DNA from: Pantoea eucrina
GTDB taxonomy: Bacteria > Pseudomonadota > Gammaproteobacteria > Enterobacterales > Enterobacteriaceae
NCBI RefSeq assembly: GCF_001691555.1
Contig: NZ_MAYN01000008.1
Span: 2,280,766-2,344,765, forward strand
DNA: 64,000 nt
Reading direction: 5' to 3'
Numbering within the stretch: the first letter of the stretch is position 1; the number at the start of each line of letters is the position of its first letter. Of this stretch, positions 34,248 to 45,014 are shown piece by piece. A model generated the notes under the pieces. The model made no database searches, was not told the origin of the DNA, and worked only from the letters and a program-made list of their open reading frames with translations. The translations under genes were made by a program, and so were the position numbers.

Positions 34248-35186
34248 TTAAACCGGTGTTTGTAGCCCAAAGAATTGGCGGGCTGTCACCACATCTTTTG
34301 CAATTTGTTCTTTCAGCGCATCCAGCGAGGCAAAGCGCTGTTCGTCGCGGATCTTCTGTTTCAGCACCACCTCAATATGGCGGCCATAGAGATCCATATG
34401 TGTGTCAAGCAGATGAACTTCAAGCTGCTGACGTAAACCTTTTACCGTCGGGCGGGTACCGATGTTGGCGACGCCCGGCACCGGCTGTGCGCCCAGCCCC
34501 AGCACTTCCACGGCAAACACGCCTTTAACCGGCGTCACCGCGCGGCGCAACGGCAAATTAGCGGTCGGGAAACCTATGGTACGGCCCAGTGCATCACCGT
34601 GCACCACGCGACCAGAAATGCTGAAGGGATGGCCAAGCAGCTGCTTCGCCTGCGCAAAGTCATCCTGCGCCAGCGCCTGACGGACAGCGGTACTGCTGAT
34701 GCGCTTGCCGCTGTCGCAGAAGGTCTGAGTGCTGATGACCTCAAAGCCATACTCCGCACCCGCTTTCTGTAATAACAGGAAATCCCCTTCGCGACCAGCG
34801 CCGAAGCGGAAATCATCGCCCACCGCCAGAAAACGCACGTCGAGTTTTTCCACCAGCAGCTCGCTGATAAAGCGCTGGGCCGGATAGGCTGCAAACTGAC
34901 GATCAAACCGGATACAGAGCACGGCATCAACGCCGGCCTGCTGCAGCCAGCTCAGTTTTTCACGCAGCCGCGTCAGACGAGCAGGGGCTTTTTTGCCGGC
35001 AAACAGCTCCAGCGGCTGCGGTTCAAACAGCATCACCACCACCGGCAGATTGCGCTTACGTCCTTCGGCAATCAGCTGCGCCATCAGTGCCTGATGACCG
35101 CGATGCACGCCATCGAAATTACCAATGGTCAGAACGCAGCCGCGATGCTGCTGTTTCAGATTATAAATACCGCGGATTAACTTCAT
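34248..35186 (-). CDS. ribF: Bifunctional riboflavin kinase/FAD synthetase
   Basis: Converts riboflavin to FMN and then FAD. It is 312 aa (E. coli 313). The N-terminal nucleotidyltransferase has GNFDGVHRGHQAL (about residues 22-34) and the ISSTAVRQAL motif. The C-terminal kinase domain has GRTIGFPTANL and VANIGTRPTV. It is the first gene of the operon, divergent from rpsT; ileS follows after 27 bp. Confidence 0.97.
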   Translation of the reverse strand: MKLIRGIYNLKQQHRGCVLTIGNFDGVHRGHQALMAQLIAEGRKRNLPVVVMLFEPQPLELFAGKKAPARLTRLREKLSWLQQAGVDAVLCIRFDRQFAAYPAQRFISELLVEKLDVRFLAVGDDFRFGAGREGDFLLLQKAGAEYGFEVISTQTFCDSGKRISSTAVRQALAQDDFAQAKQLLGHPFSISGRVVHGDALGRTIGFPTANLPLRRAVTPVKGVFAVEVLGLGAQPVPGVANIGTRPTVKGLRQQLEVHLLDTHMDLYGRHIEVVLKQKIRDEQRFASLDALKEQIAKDVVTARQFFGLQTPV

Positions 35187-35506
35187 GGCTGACTCAAACC
35201 GGTGGAAATCGGCGGATTATACCCTTGAATAGCGCTAAGGTTAACCCGTATACACGCCTTTCCTGCGCTGAAGCGCCCTCTGGCCCGCTGTTTAGCGACA
35301 AATCACCGCACGTACTGAAGAAATTTGTTGCGAAATACTGTATTCAGCGCGGGGTTGCTGGTAGAATCTTGCGCCATCAATTACGTAAGCGGGTGTCGTG
35401 GTTAAAACGACGCTTATTTGCACAAATCCATTGACAAAAGAAGGCGCAAAAGGCATAGTCCTCGGCCTTTGATTTGTCCATATAGAACACATTTGGGAGT
35501 TGGACC
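35187..35506. promoter_or_regulatory. Divergent control region between ribF and rpsT
   Basis: This 320-bp gap has no credible gene. On the plus strand TGTATT (35339-35344), a 17-bp spacer and TAGAAT (35362-35367) form a plausible rpsT promoter, giving a leader of about 130 nt. E. coli rpsT has two tandem promoters and S20 represses its own translation. The short frames here have no family likeness. Confidence 0.55.
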
Positions 35507-35770
35507 TTGGCTAATATCAAATCAGCTAAGAAACGCGCCGTAACATCTGAGAAACGTCGCAAGCATAACGCGAGCAACCGTTCTATGATGCGTACTTTCA
35601 TCAAGAAAGTATACGCGGCTATCGCAACCGGCGACAAAGCTGCTGCGCAGAACGCATTCAACGAAATGCAACCAATCGTGGACCGTCAGGCTGCTAAAGG
35701 TCTGATCCACAAAAACAAAGCTGCACGCCATAAAGCAAACCTGGTGGCTCAGATCAACAAACTGGCTTAA
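35507..35770 (+). CDS. rpsT: 30S ribosomal protein S20
   Basis: Primary binder of 16S rRNA. It is 87 aa, (M)[20 protein letters not shown], and highly basic. It starts with TTG (35507), as E. coli rpsT does, behind GGGAGTTGGACC. The weak start is part of S20 autoregulation in E. coli. Codon use is strongly biased, as expected for a ribosomal protein. Confidence 0.98.
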   Translation: MANIKSAKKRAVTSEKRRKHNASNRSMMRTFIKKVYAAIATGDKAAAQNAFNEMQPIVDRQAAKGLIHKNKAARHKANLVAQINKLA

Positions 35771-35800
35771 TCGCCTGTCTGTTTATCGCTTTGTAGAAAG

Positions 35801-35825
35801 AACCGGCTTATAGCCGGTTTTTTTA
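35801..35825 (+). terminator. Rho-independent terminator of rpsT
   Basis: AACCGGCT, a 3-nt loop and AGCCGGTT are followed by TTTTTT. It lies 30 bp after the rpsT stop. Confidence 0.93.
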
Positions 35826-35848
35826 TGCCTGTCGTTTGCCGGCAGCGT

Positions 35849-35870
35849 AAAAAGGAGGCTGACGCCTCCT
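35849..35870 (-). terminator. Rho-independent terminator of nhaA
   Basis: On the minus strand AGGAGGC, a GTCA loop and GCCTCCT are followed by a run of T. It lies directly after the nhaA stop. Confidence 0.85.
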
Positions 35871-35876
35871 CTCCGG

Positions 35877-37055
35877 TTAACGCAGCTTAACGCGCAATAG
35901 CGTATAGCCAATCACCGCTGACAGCAGCGAGCCGCTAAGAATACCCAGTTTCGAGAAGGTCACCAGCTCTTCATGCGCGGCGTCAAAGGCCAGCGAACTG
36001 ATAAAGATAGACATGGTAAAGCCGATACCGCACAGCACGCCTATGGCCATGATATCGCGTATCGTTGTCCCGCCCGGCAGCGCCGCCAGACGCAGTTTTA
36101 CGGCCAGCCAGCAGAACAGCGTAATACCCAGCGGTTTACCAATCAGTAACCCGAGGATAATCCCCAGCGGCTCTGGTGAGAACACATCACCAAAGGTGAT
36201 ACCACTCAGTGAAATCCCGGCGTTAGCAAACGCGAACAGCGGCAGAATCAGCCAGTTCACCCACGGCATCAGACCGTGCGCCAGATGCTCTGCCGGTGAA
36301 TGCCCCTCTTTCTCTTCCAGCGGTACAAAGAAGCCGACTACCACGCCTGCCAGCGTGGCGTGCACGCCTGATTTCAGTACAGCCGTCCACAGCACCATCC
36401 CGACCAGCATATAGACGGCGATATTCCGCACGCCACAGCGGTTAAGTATGGCCAGCACCACAATCGCCGCTGCCGCCACGCTCAGTGACAGCACAGAGAG
36501 ATCGCTGGTGTAGAAGAGTGCGATAATCACAATCGCGCCGAGATCGTCGATAATGGCCAGCGCCATCAGGAACACCTTCAGCGCCAGAGGAACACGACTG
36601 CCAAGCAGTGCCAGCACGCCCAGAGCAAATGCGATATCGGTCGCGGTAGGAATCGCCCAGCCGTTGCGCGCAATCTCATTGTCATGATTGAAAAACAGGA
36701 AAATCAGCGCCGGCGCAACCATACCGCCGAGGGCAGCAATGACCGGAAAAATCGCGCGATCGCGACTGGCCAGCTCGCCGCTGATTAATTCGCGTTTCAC
36801 TTCCAGACCGATCAGCAGAAAGAACAGCGCCATCAGCGCATCGTTGATCCACAGCAGCAGGTTCTTGCTGATATCGAGTGCGCCAAAGCGGATCTGCACC
36901 GGCTCAGCGAGAAAGCTCTGATAGCCAGCGGCTGTCTCTGCACTGTTTGCCAGAATCATAGCCGCGACCGCAGCGAGAATTAATACCATGCCGTTGCTGG
37001 CATCACTTTCTATAAAGCTTTTCAGCAACGTTTTAATCGAACGGGGCTTATTCAC
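35877..37055 (-). CDS. nhaA: Na+/H+ antiporter NhaA
   Basis: Exchanges two protons for one sodium at the inner membrane and is important in salt and alkaline stress. It is 392 aa (E. coli 388) with about 12 membrane segments. The ion-binding Asp pair lies in [19 protein letters not shown], and the cytoplasmic signature [16 protein letters not shown] is present. The activator gene nhaR, which follows nhaA in E. coli, is absent: rpsT lies directly downstream. Confidence 0.97.
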   Translation of the reverse strand: MNKPRSIKTLLKSFIESDASNGMVLILAAVAAMILANSAETAAGYQSFLAEPVQIRFGALDISKNLLLWINDALMALFFLLIGLEVKRELISGELASRDRAIFPVIAALGGMVAPALIFLFFNHDNEIARNGWAIPTATDIAFALGVLALLGSRVPLALKVFLMALAIIDDLGAIVIIALFYTSDLSVLSLSVAAAAIVVLAILNRCGVRNIAVYMLVGMVLWTAVLKSGVHATLAGVVVGFFVPLEEKEGHSPAEHLAHGLMPWVNWLILPLFAFANAGISLSGITFGDVFSPEPLGIILGLLIGKPLGITLFCWLAVKLRLAALPGGTTIRDIMAIGVLCGIGFTMSIFISSLAFDAAHEELVTFSKLGILSGSLLSAVIGYTLLRVKLR

Positions 37056-37153
37056 AACTCCTCCTGAGCAAAAACAATTTGTTAAGGAGTGTAACCGCGT
37101 TAACCCTGTGATAAAAGCCGCTTGCCGCGTCTTTACGCCAGTTTAAAATTAAT

Positions 37154-37180
37154 AAAAAAGCGGAGAGTCACCTCTCCGCT
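37154..37180 (-). terminator. Rho-independent terminator of dnaKJ
   Basis: On the minus strand AGCGGAGAG, a 4-nt loop and CTCTCCGCT are followed by TTTTTTATT. It lies 26 bp after the dnaJ stop. Confidence 0.92.
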
Positions 37181-37205
37181 TTTCGTGTGTTGCCCTGACG
37201 CTGAA

Positions 37206-38348
37206 TCAGCGCGTCAGGTCATCAAAGAACTTCTTCACGCCGTCAAAGAAGCTTTTTGAACGCGGGCTGTTCTTTTCACCGCTCGGGCCACCAAAGCTCT
37301 CTTCCAGCTCGCGCAGCAGCGCTTTCTGTTTATCATTCAGGCTGACCGGCGTTTCCACCACCACCCGGCACAGCAGGTCACCAACGGCGCCGCCGCGCAC
37401 TGATTTTACGCCTTTGCCGCGCATGCGGAACAGCTTGCCGGTCTGGGTCTCAGCAGGCACCTTCAGCTTCACACGGCCATCCAGCGTGGGCACTTCAATC
37501 TCCCCGCCCAGTGCCGCCATCGCAAAGTTGATCGGCACTTCGCAATAAAGGTTATTCTCTTCACGCTCAAAGATTGGGTGCTTCTTCACCGAGACCTGAA
37601 CGTAGAGATCGCCCGCTGGTGCGCCATGCTCGCCCGCTTCCCCTTCGCCACTCAGACGAATGCGGTCGCCGGTGTCCACGCCCGCCGGGATTTTCACCGA
37701 CAGCGTTTTCTGACGCTCAACGCGTCCGTGACCATGACAGGCGTTGCACGGATCTTTGATGACCGAGCCGCGGCCGTGACAGGTCGGACACGCCTGCTGC
37801 ACAGTAAAGAAGCCCTGACGCATCTGCACCTGACCCGCGCCGTGGCAGGTCGGACAGGTTTGCGGCTGCGTGCCTGCTTTGGCACCGCTGCCATGACAGA
37901 CATCGCACTCTTCCAGTACCGGGATGCGGATCTCTTTGGTCACGCCGCGTACCGCTTCTTCCAGCGTCAGCTCCATGTTGTAGCGTAAATCGGCACCGCG
38001 TGATGCACGCTGACGGCGACCGCCGCCAAAGATATCGCCAAATACGTCGCCAAAGATATCGCTGAAGTCTGCGCCACCGCCGCCGAAGCCGCCACCACCA
38101 AAGCCGCCGCCACCGCCGCCCTGTTCAAAGGCTGCGTGACCATACTGGTCATAGGCCGCACGCTTCTGTGCATCCGTCAGAATTTCGTACGCTTCCTTCA
38201 CTTCTTTAAATTTTGCTTCGGCTTCTTTGTCGCCCGGATTGCGGTCCGGGTGATATTTCATCGCCAGGCGCTTATAAGCCTTTTTGATTTCACGCTCATC
38301 AGCCGATTTTGAGACGCCTAAGATCTCGTAAAAATCACTCTTAGCCAT
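37206..38348 (-). CDS. dnaJ: Chaperone protein DnaJ
   Basis: Type I J-protein that loads substrates on DnaK. It is 380 aa (E. coli 376). The J domain carries HPD in [10 protein letters not shown] (about residues 33-35). A Gly/Phe-rich linker ([17 protein letters not shown]) is followed by a zinc domain with four CxxCxGxG-type repeats: [24 protein letters not shown] and CNACHGHG. The C-terminal substrate domain is intact. It is the second gene of the heat-shock operon. Confidence 0.98.
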   Translation of the reverse strand: MAKSDFYEILGVSKSADEREIKKAYKRLAMKYHPDRNPGDKEAEAKFKEVKEAYEILTDAQKRAAYDQYGHAAFEQGGGGGGFGGGGFGGGGADFSDIFGDVFGDIFGGGRRQRASRGADLRYNMELTLEEAVRGVTKEIRIPVLEECDVCHGSGAKAGTQPQTCPTCHGAGQVQMRQGFFTVQQACPTCHGRGSVIKDPCNACHGHGRVERQKTLSVKIPAGVDTGDRIRLSGEGEAGEHGAPAGDLYVQVSVKKHPIFEREENNLYCEVPINFAMAALGGEIEVPTLDGRVKLKVPAETQTGKLFRMRGKGVKSVRGGAVGDLLCRVVVETPVSLNDKQKALLRELEESFGGPSGEKNSPRSKSFFDGVKKFFDDLTR

Positions 38349-38371
38349 TTTGTTCTGCCCTTAACATAGTT

Positions 38372-38402
38372 GCACGGGCGTGGAGAAACTCCTACGCCCG
38401 TG
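38372..38402 (-). other. Strong hairpin in the dnaK-dnaJ gap
   Basis: On the minus strand GCACGGGCGTAGGAG, a TTT loop and CTCCACGCCCGTGC pair almost perfectly (one bulged A). There is no T tract, so it is not a classical terminator. It may act as an RNA processing or stability element that lowers dnaJ relative to dnaK. Confidence 0.6.
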
Positions 38403-38450
38403 CTGGTTTCAACGGCTGTCAGGCCAGCCGTCGCGCCCGGTCAGGGGCAA

Positions 38451-40361
<1,911 letters not shown>

Positions 40362-40481
40362 CTAAACGTCTCCCACGTAAATTCTTTGTCAAATTGGGTT
40401 GTGATGCAGAGATGTGGTCGTTACCGCCACTTTCAACTGCGTCTGCAGGCTTTTTGCTGCTTCACAACGCCCGATGACAAG

Positions 40482-40512
40482 TAAATGGGGCCGCTTCGAT
40501 GCGCATCAAGGG
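40482..40512 (-). promoter_or_regulatory. Sigma-32 heat-shock promoter of dnaK
   Basis: On the minus strand CCCTTGAT (40512-40505) and CCCCATTTA (40490-40482) are separated by 14 bp. This matches the heat-shock consensus (CTTGAA, 13-15 bp, CCCCATnT) and closely resembles E. coli dnaK P1. The leader to the ATG is about 115 nt. Confidence 0.93.
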
Positions 40513-40613
40513 TTAAAAGCAAAAAATATTTCGATTCTTTTACCCCAGCGGGGCAAATGGCGGGAAAATGTACAACACCAGCGGCGGAGCAGCGCTGCCC
40601 CGCCGTGGCACGA

Positions 40614-41915
40614 TCAGGATAATGAGCGGGAGGAGTGCACCGTGGTCTGACGCGTATCACGCCAGAGCCAGCAGCCAACGCCTGTACCGATAGCGGCCAG
40701 CGCCAGCACGTACCAGGCCGGTGCCATGGGGGTCAGCTGCATCATCAGCGTCACGCTGATGGGCGTCAGGCCGCCAAAAATCGCGTAAGCAACGTTGTAT
40801 GAGAACGAGATCCCGGTAAAACGCACCGCTGCCGGGAAAGCCCGCACCATCACAAACGGCACCACGCCTACTACGCCGACGCTCAGCCCCGCTACGCCAT
40901 ACCAGAAGAACAGCATCTGCGGCGCGCTGCCGGTGTTTTGGAAAAAGTGCCAGCTGCAGAAAGCCAGCAGCAGCGATCCCGCTATCAGCGTACGCGCCGC
41001 ACCCGTGCGATCCACAATCCAGCCTGCCAGCACGCACCCGATCAGCAGCATCACCGTAGCGAGGCTGTTAGCCTGCAGGCTCAGCGCAGCCGGTACGCCC
41101 TGCTTCTGCATCAGTGCAGGCGCCATTAAAATCACCACAACAATGCAGGCGGAGAGCAGCCAGGTCAGCAGCATTGAGATCGCGATACTGCGCTTGTGGT
41201 GCAGCAAAATAGCCTGCAGCGGCAGCCGTTCAGACAAGGTTTTACGCTGCTGCATCTGCTGAAACACCGGCGTTTCATGCAGCCAGCGACGCAGGTACAT
41301 CGCCAGCAGGCCAAACATACCGCCGAGAAAGAACGGCAGTCGCCAGCCATAATCACGCATTTCCGCCGGAGAAAAGGCCGTGTTAAGCAGCGTTGCCACC
41401 AGCGAACCCAGCAGAATACCGGCGGTGAGCCCTGCGGTCAGCGTGCCGCAGGCAAAGCCGGTACGCTTTTCCGGCACGTGCTCGGCAACAAATACCCAGG
41501 CGCCCGGGACTTCACCGCCGATAGCCGCGCCCTGCAGCATCCGCAATAGCAGCATCAGCAGCGGCGCAGCAATACCGATGCTCGCATAGGTGGGCAGTGC
41601 GCCCATCGCCAGCGTCGGCAGCGCCATCAGCAGAATGCTCAGGCTGAACATCTTTTTCCGGCCAACTTTGTCACCAAAGTGCGCCATGACAATACCGCCC
41701 AAAGGGCGCGCCAGATAGCCGGCAGCAAAAATGCCGAACGTCTGCACCTGACGCAGCCAGTCAGGCATATCCGGCGGAAAAAAGAGTTCGCCAATAACGG
41801 CAGCAAAGAAGATAAAAATAATGAAGTCGTAGAATTCCAGCGCCCCGCCAAGGGCAGCCAGCGACAGGGTTTTATAATCCTGCCGGTTAAGTCGATGCGA
41901 GGTGAGCGAGTCCAT
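40614..41915 (-). CDS. MFS transporter, metabolite:H+ symporter (MHS) type
   Basis: Twelve-helix permease of the metabolite:H+ symporter group (relatives include ProP, KgtP and ShiA). I start at 41915 (MDSLTSHRLNRQDYKTLSLA), giving 433 aa; 22 further upstream codons look unrelated. Family marks are GGALEFYDFIIFIFFA at the first helix, HFGDKVGRKKMF in loop 2-3 and LLRMLQGAAIGGEVPGAWVF in helix 4. The substrate cannot be read from the sequence; an organic acid or osmolyte is possible. It lies between mog and dnaK, where E. coli carries satP, yaaW and yaaI, so this looks like a local replacement. Confidence 0.88.
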   Translation of the reverse strand: MDSLTSHRLNRQDYKTLSLAALGGALEFYDFIIFIFFAAVIGELFFPPDMPDWLRQVQTFGIFAAGYLARPLGGIVMAHFGDKVGRKKMFSLSILLMALPTLAMGALPTYASIGIAAPLLMLLLRMLQGAAIGGEVPGAWVFVAEHVPEKRTGFACGTLTAGLTAGILLGSLVATLLNTAFSPAEMRDYGWRLPFFLGGMFGLLAMYLRRWLHETPVFQQMQQRKTLSERLPLQAILLHHKRSIAISMLLTWLLSACIVVVILMAPALMQKQGVPAALSLQANSLATVMLLIGCVLAGWIVDRTGAARTLIAGSLLLAFCSWHFFQNTGSAPQMLFFWYGVAGLSVGVVGVVPFVMVRAFPAAVRFTGISFSYNVAYAIFGGLTPISVTLMMQLTPMAPAWYVLALAAIGTGVGCWLWRDTRQTTVHSSRSLS

Positions 41916-42020
41916 AACGGTGCGGTATCCAGAGCCGGAAAAGGTAGGGCAGACGTTACTATACTGGCAAACCCGCACCACGCCAGCAAGGCTGAATTTT
42001 ATGCCTGAAAAGCCTTATTT

Positions 42021-42608
42021 TCAGAGGTTTGTCTCACGCCGTGCGCTTTTCGGGCGAAATGCTGCTACCACTGCCGCATGCGTCTCGATATACGGTCCTT
42101 CCAGCAGCTGTAAGCAGTAAGGCACCGCAGCAAAAATTCCGGGCACCCTGACGCTGCCATCCTCCGCTTTTACGCCTTCCAGCGTCTCTTTGATCGATTT
42201 CGGCTGACCGGGCAGATTCAGGATCAGCGACTGTTTGCGGATCACTCCCACCTGCCGTGACAAAATGGCAGTGGGAACAAACTGCAGGCTGATTTGACGC
42301 ATCTGCTCACCAAAGCCAGGCATTTCGCGATCCGCTACCGCCAGCGTCGCATCCGGCGTTACGTCACGTCGTGCCGGCCCGGTACCGCCGGTGGTCAGCA
42401 CCAGATGGCAGAAGCGTTCATCCACCAGCTCGCAGATCGCCTGTTCAATCATCGGTTGTTCATCCGGTACCAGACGTGTCTCCAGCTCGAAGGGCGTTGC
42501 CAGTGCACCGCTGAGCCAGCTCTCCAGGGCCGGAATGCCCTGATCCTGATAAATGCCGTTTGCTGCGCGATCGGAAACGGAAATTAATCCAATGCGTAAA
42601 GTGTCCAT
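42021..42608 (-). CDS. mog: Molybdopterin adenylyltransferase
   Basis: Activates molybdopterin by adenylation before molybdate insertion. The start at 42608 (MDTLRIGLISVSDRAANGIY) gives 195 aa, the E. coli length. The longer open frame to 42710 has no family likeness. The nucleotide-binding motif TTGGTGPARRDVTPDAT and PGFGEQMRQISL are intact. Confidence 0.96.
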   Translation of the reverse strand: MDTLRIGLISVSDRAANGIYQDQGIPALESWLSGALATPFELETRLVPDEQPMIEQAICELVDERFCHLVLTTGGTGPARRDVTPDATLAVADREMPGFGEQMRQISLQFVPTAILSRQVGVIRKQSLILNLPGQPKSIKETLEGVKAEDGSVRVPGIFAAVPYCLQLLEGPYIETHAAVVAAFRPKSARRETNL

Positions 42609-42731
42609 AAGAGTATCGCTGTGGTTAGCCGCGTGGCGGCAAAAAAAGAGAGATGCAGAAAGGATAATACAAAGCGCAGAGCAGAGAAATGCGTAATGCC
42701 GTGGCGGCAAGGTACCGCCACGGCGTCAGGC

Positions 42732-43685
42732 TTACAGCAGTTCAGTAAGCATCTTTTCAAGTTTGCCCTGATCAACGGCAAAGTTGCGGATACCTTCCGC
42801 CAGCTTAGTGACCGCCATAGGATCCTGATTATGCTGCCACAGGAACTCCGCTTCGGTCATTTTCGCCGGACGTTCGCTGATCTCACCGCTGTAGCTCAGC
42901 TTGCGCTCAACGCTGCCTTCGCTCTCAGCCAGCTCTTTCAGCAGGCCCGGAGAGATAGTCAGACGGTCGCAGCCCGCCAGTTCGATGATTTCGCCCACGT
43001 TACGGAAGCTGGCTCCCATCACCACGGTTTCATAGCCATGCTGTTTGTAATAGCTGTAGATTTCAGACACGGAGACCACGCCTGGATCTTCATGCGGCGC
43101 ATACTCTTTTTTATCGGTGTTCTGCTTGTACCAGTCGAGAATACGGCCCACGAAAGGAGAGATCAGGAAGACGCCTGCTTCCGCACAGGCGCGTGCCTGC
43201 GCGAAGGAGAACAGCAGCGTAAGGTTACAGTTGATCCCTTCTTTTTCCAGCTGCTCCGCCGCGCGGATGCCCTGCCAGGTTGAAGCGAGCTTGATCAGAA
43301 TGCGATCGTTGCTGATGCCCGCGTCGTTGTAGAGTTTAATCAGGCTGCGCGCCTTCGCGATGCTCGCTTCTGTATCGTAGGAGAGACGTGCATCCACTTC
43401 TGTTGAAATACGGCCCGGGATCAGTTTGAGGATCTCCAGCCCGATATTGACAGCCAGTTTGTCAGAGACCAGCGCCAGCTGCTCTTCCTTGTTGCTGCTC
43501 TGCTCACGCGCCCAGCCGATCGCTTCATCAATCAGCTTGCGGTATTCAGGGATCTGGGCAGCGTTGAGGATCAGGGAAGGGTTCGTGGTGGCATCCTGCG
43601 GCTGATAGAGCTTCATCGCTGCAATATCACCGGTGTCGGCGACCACGGTAGTCAGCTGACGCAGGGAAGTAAGTTTATCCGTCAT
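42732..43685 (-). CDS. talB: Transaldolase
   Basis: Non-oxidative pentose phosphate pathway enzyme that moves a dihydroxyacetone unit. It is 317 aa, equal to E. coli TalB. The Schiff-base lysine is in [13 protein letters not shown] (about residue 132), and the early [10 protein letters not shown] motif is present. It could in principle be TalA, but the chromosomal position and length indicate TalB. Confidence 0.96.
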   Translation of the reverse strand: MTDKLTSLRQLTTVVADTGDIAAMKLYQPQDATTNPSLILNAAQIPEYRKLIDEAIGWAREQSSNKEEQLALVSDKLAVNIGLEILKLIPGRISTEVDARLSYDTEASIAKARSLIKLYNDAGISNDRILIKLASTWQGIRAAEQLEKEGINCNLTLLFSFAQARACAEAGVFLISPFVGRILDWYKQNTDKKEYAPHEDPGVVSVSEIYSYYKQHGYETVVMGASFRNVGEIIELAGCDRLTISPGLLKELAESEGSVERKLSYSGEISERPAKMTEAEFLWQHNQDPMAVTKLAEGIRNFAVDQGKLEKMLTELL

Positions 43686-43899
43686 GGTTCTCTTTTCTCT
43701 TTAGTTGACTGTCAGGGTATAAAAGGCTGAATCGATAATATCACGCGCAATCAGCGGCGCAACATCGTGGCGTGCCCTTTACGATAGCGCTAACAAATAG
43801 GAGCGATTTGCCGATTGATGCCGCTTTTTTGATACACTCCGCGCAATAAATTTTCCGTTAATGTCCTGATATTTAAGCAGGCGCACAAGGAGACCCGGT

Positions 43900-44676
43900 A
43901 TGCTGATGGTGATTTCGCCCGCGAAAACGCTGGATTATGAGAGCCCGCTTGCCACCCCCCGCTTTACCCGGCCTGAGCTGCTGGAAAAATCGCAGCAGCT
44001 GATTGACGTTGCGCGCGCCCTCTCTCCGGCTGATATCGCTTCGCTGATGCGTATCAGCGACAAGCTGGCGCACCTGAACGCCGAGCGCTTTAACCAGTGG
44101 CAGCCGCACTTTACGCCGGAAAATGCGCGTCCGGCTATTCTGGCATTTAAAGGTGATGTGTACACCGGCCTGCAGGCGGAACGTTTTAGTGAAGCGGATT
44201 TTGATTTTGCCCAGCAGCATCTGCGTATGCTCTCCGGCCTGTATGGCCTGCTGCGGCCGCTGGATCTGATGCAACCCTACCGGCTGGAGATGGGTACCCG
44301 CCTGGCCAATCCGGCTGGCCGCGATCTCTACAGCTTCTGGGGCGATACGCTTACGGAAACGCTGAACCGTGCGCTACAGGCGCAGGGCGATCGGGTGTTG
44401 ATCAATCTTGCTTCAGACGAATATTTCCGGGCAGTAAAGCCGGCGAAACTTGATGCCGATGTGGTGAAGCCGGTGTTTCTGGATGAAAAAGATGGCCACT
44501 ATAAAGTCATCAGTTTTTACGCCAAAAAAGCGCGCGGGCTGATGAGCCGTTTTGTGATTGAGCATCGTCTGACAGAGGCAGAACAGCTGAAGCAGTTTGA
44601 CGTGGAGGGATACCGTTTTGATGCGGCAGCCAGCCAGGGGAATGAGCTGGTGTTTAAGCGCCAGCAGCAGGCATAA
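43900..44676 (+). CDS. yaaA: Peroxide stress protein YaaA
   Basis: DUF328 (UPF0246) protein. In E. coli it limits free iron and DNA damage during hydrogen peroxide stress under OxyR control. It is 258 aa, the usual length. The N-terminal [37 protein letters not shown] and [15 protein letters not shown] are family hallmarks. A possible promoter, TTGCCG with GATACA 17 bp on (43808-43836), precedes it. The gene is convergent with thrC across a repeat array. Confidence 0.95.
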   Translation: MLMVISPAKTLDYESPLATPRFTRPELLEKSQQLIDVARALSPADIASLMRISDKLAHLNAERFNQWQPHFTPENARPAILAFKGDVYTGLQAERFSEADFDFAQQHLRMLSGLYGLLRPLDLMQPYRLEMGTRLANPAGRDLYSFWGDTLTETLNRALQAQGDRVLINLASDEYFRAVKPAKLDADVVKPVFLDEKDGHYKVISFYAKKARGLMSRFVIEHRLTEAEQLKQFDVEGYRFDAAASQGNELVFKRQQQA

Positions 44677-44693
44677 ATCGTTTTATGCCGGGA

Positions 44694-44918
44694 CGTCATC
44701 ACGTTTCGTGTGCACATCAGTTCGGGCGTCATGAATGGCGTCATCACGTTTCGTACGCGCATCAATCCGGGCGCCATTAATGACGTCATCACGTTTCGTA
44801 CGCGCATCAATCCGGGCGTCATTAATGACGTCATCACGTTTCGCACGCGCATCAACCCGGGCGTCATGAATGGCGTCATCACGTTTTATACGCGTATCAA
44901 CCCGGGCGCCATGAATGG
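44694..44918. repeat. Tandem array of five 45-bp units (array A)
   Basis: Units begin (CGTCATC) at 44694, 44739, 44784, 44829 and 44874, exactly 45 bp apart with no indels. Each reads roughly CGTCATCACGTTTCGTACGC, then GCATCAACCCGGGCGCC or GCGTC, then ATTAATGG or ATGAATGG. The first unit is the most diverged. The array lies between the converging ends of yaaA and thrC. The same unit recurs at 53.7-53.9 kb. There are no unique spacers, so it is not CRISPR. Confidence 0.92.
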
Positions 44919-44990
44919 CGCCCCTACAGGGGGATGGGATATCCGTAGGGGGCGCATTTATGCGCCCCTGGCGTGTTTATGCGCCCCTGG
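44911..44990. repeat. Palindromic element adjoining array A
   Basis: The last array unit runs into GGCGCCCCTAC (44919-44927 region), a short spacer and GTAGGGGGCG, which can pair. GGGGCGCATTTATGCGCCCC (44949-44968) follows, a near-perfect palindrome, and then a partial copy TTTATGCGCCCCTGG (44976-44990). Overlapping stems could form alternative hairpins in RNA from either yaaA or thrC. Confidence 0.8.
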
Positions 44991-45014
44991 CTGCCATGAA
45001 TACGCTCCGATCTG

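Noticed and set aside
40414..40650. 78-codon plus-strand frame between dnaK and the permease gene
   Set aside because: It covers the sigma-32 promoter of dnaK and has no recognisable features.
44694..44918. CRISPR array
   Set aside because: The units are contiguous without unique spacers, the period is 45 bp throughout, and no cas gene is in the window.
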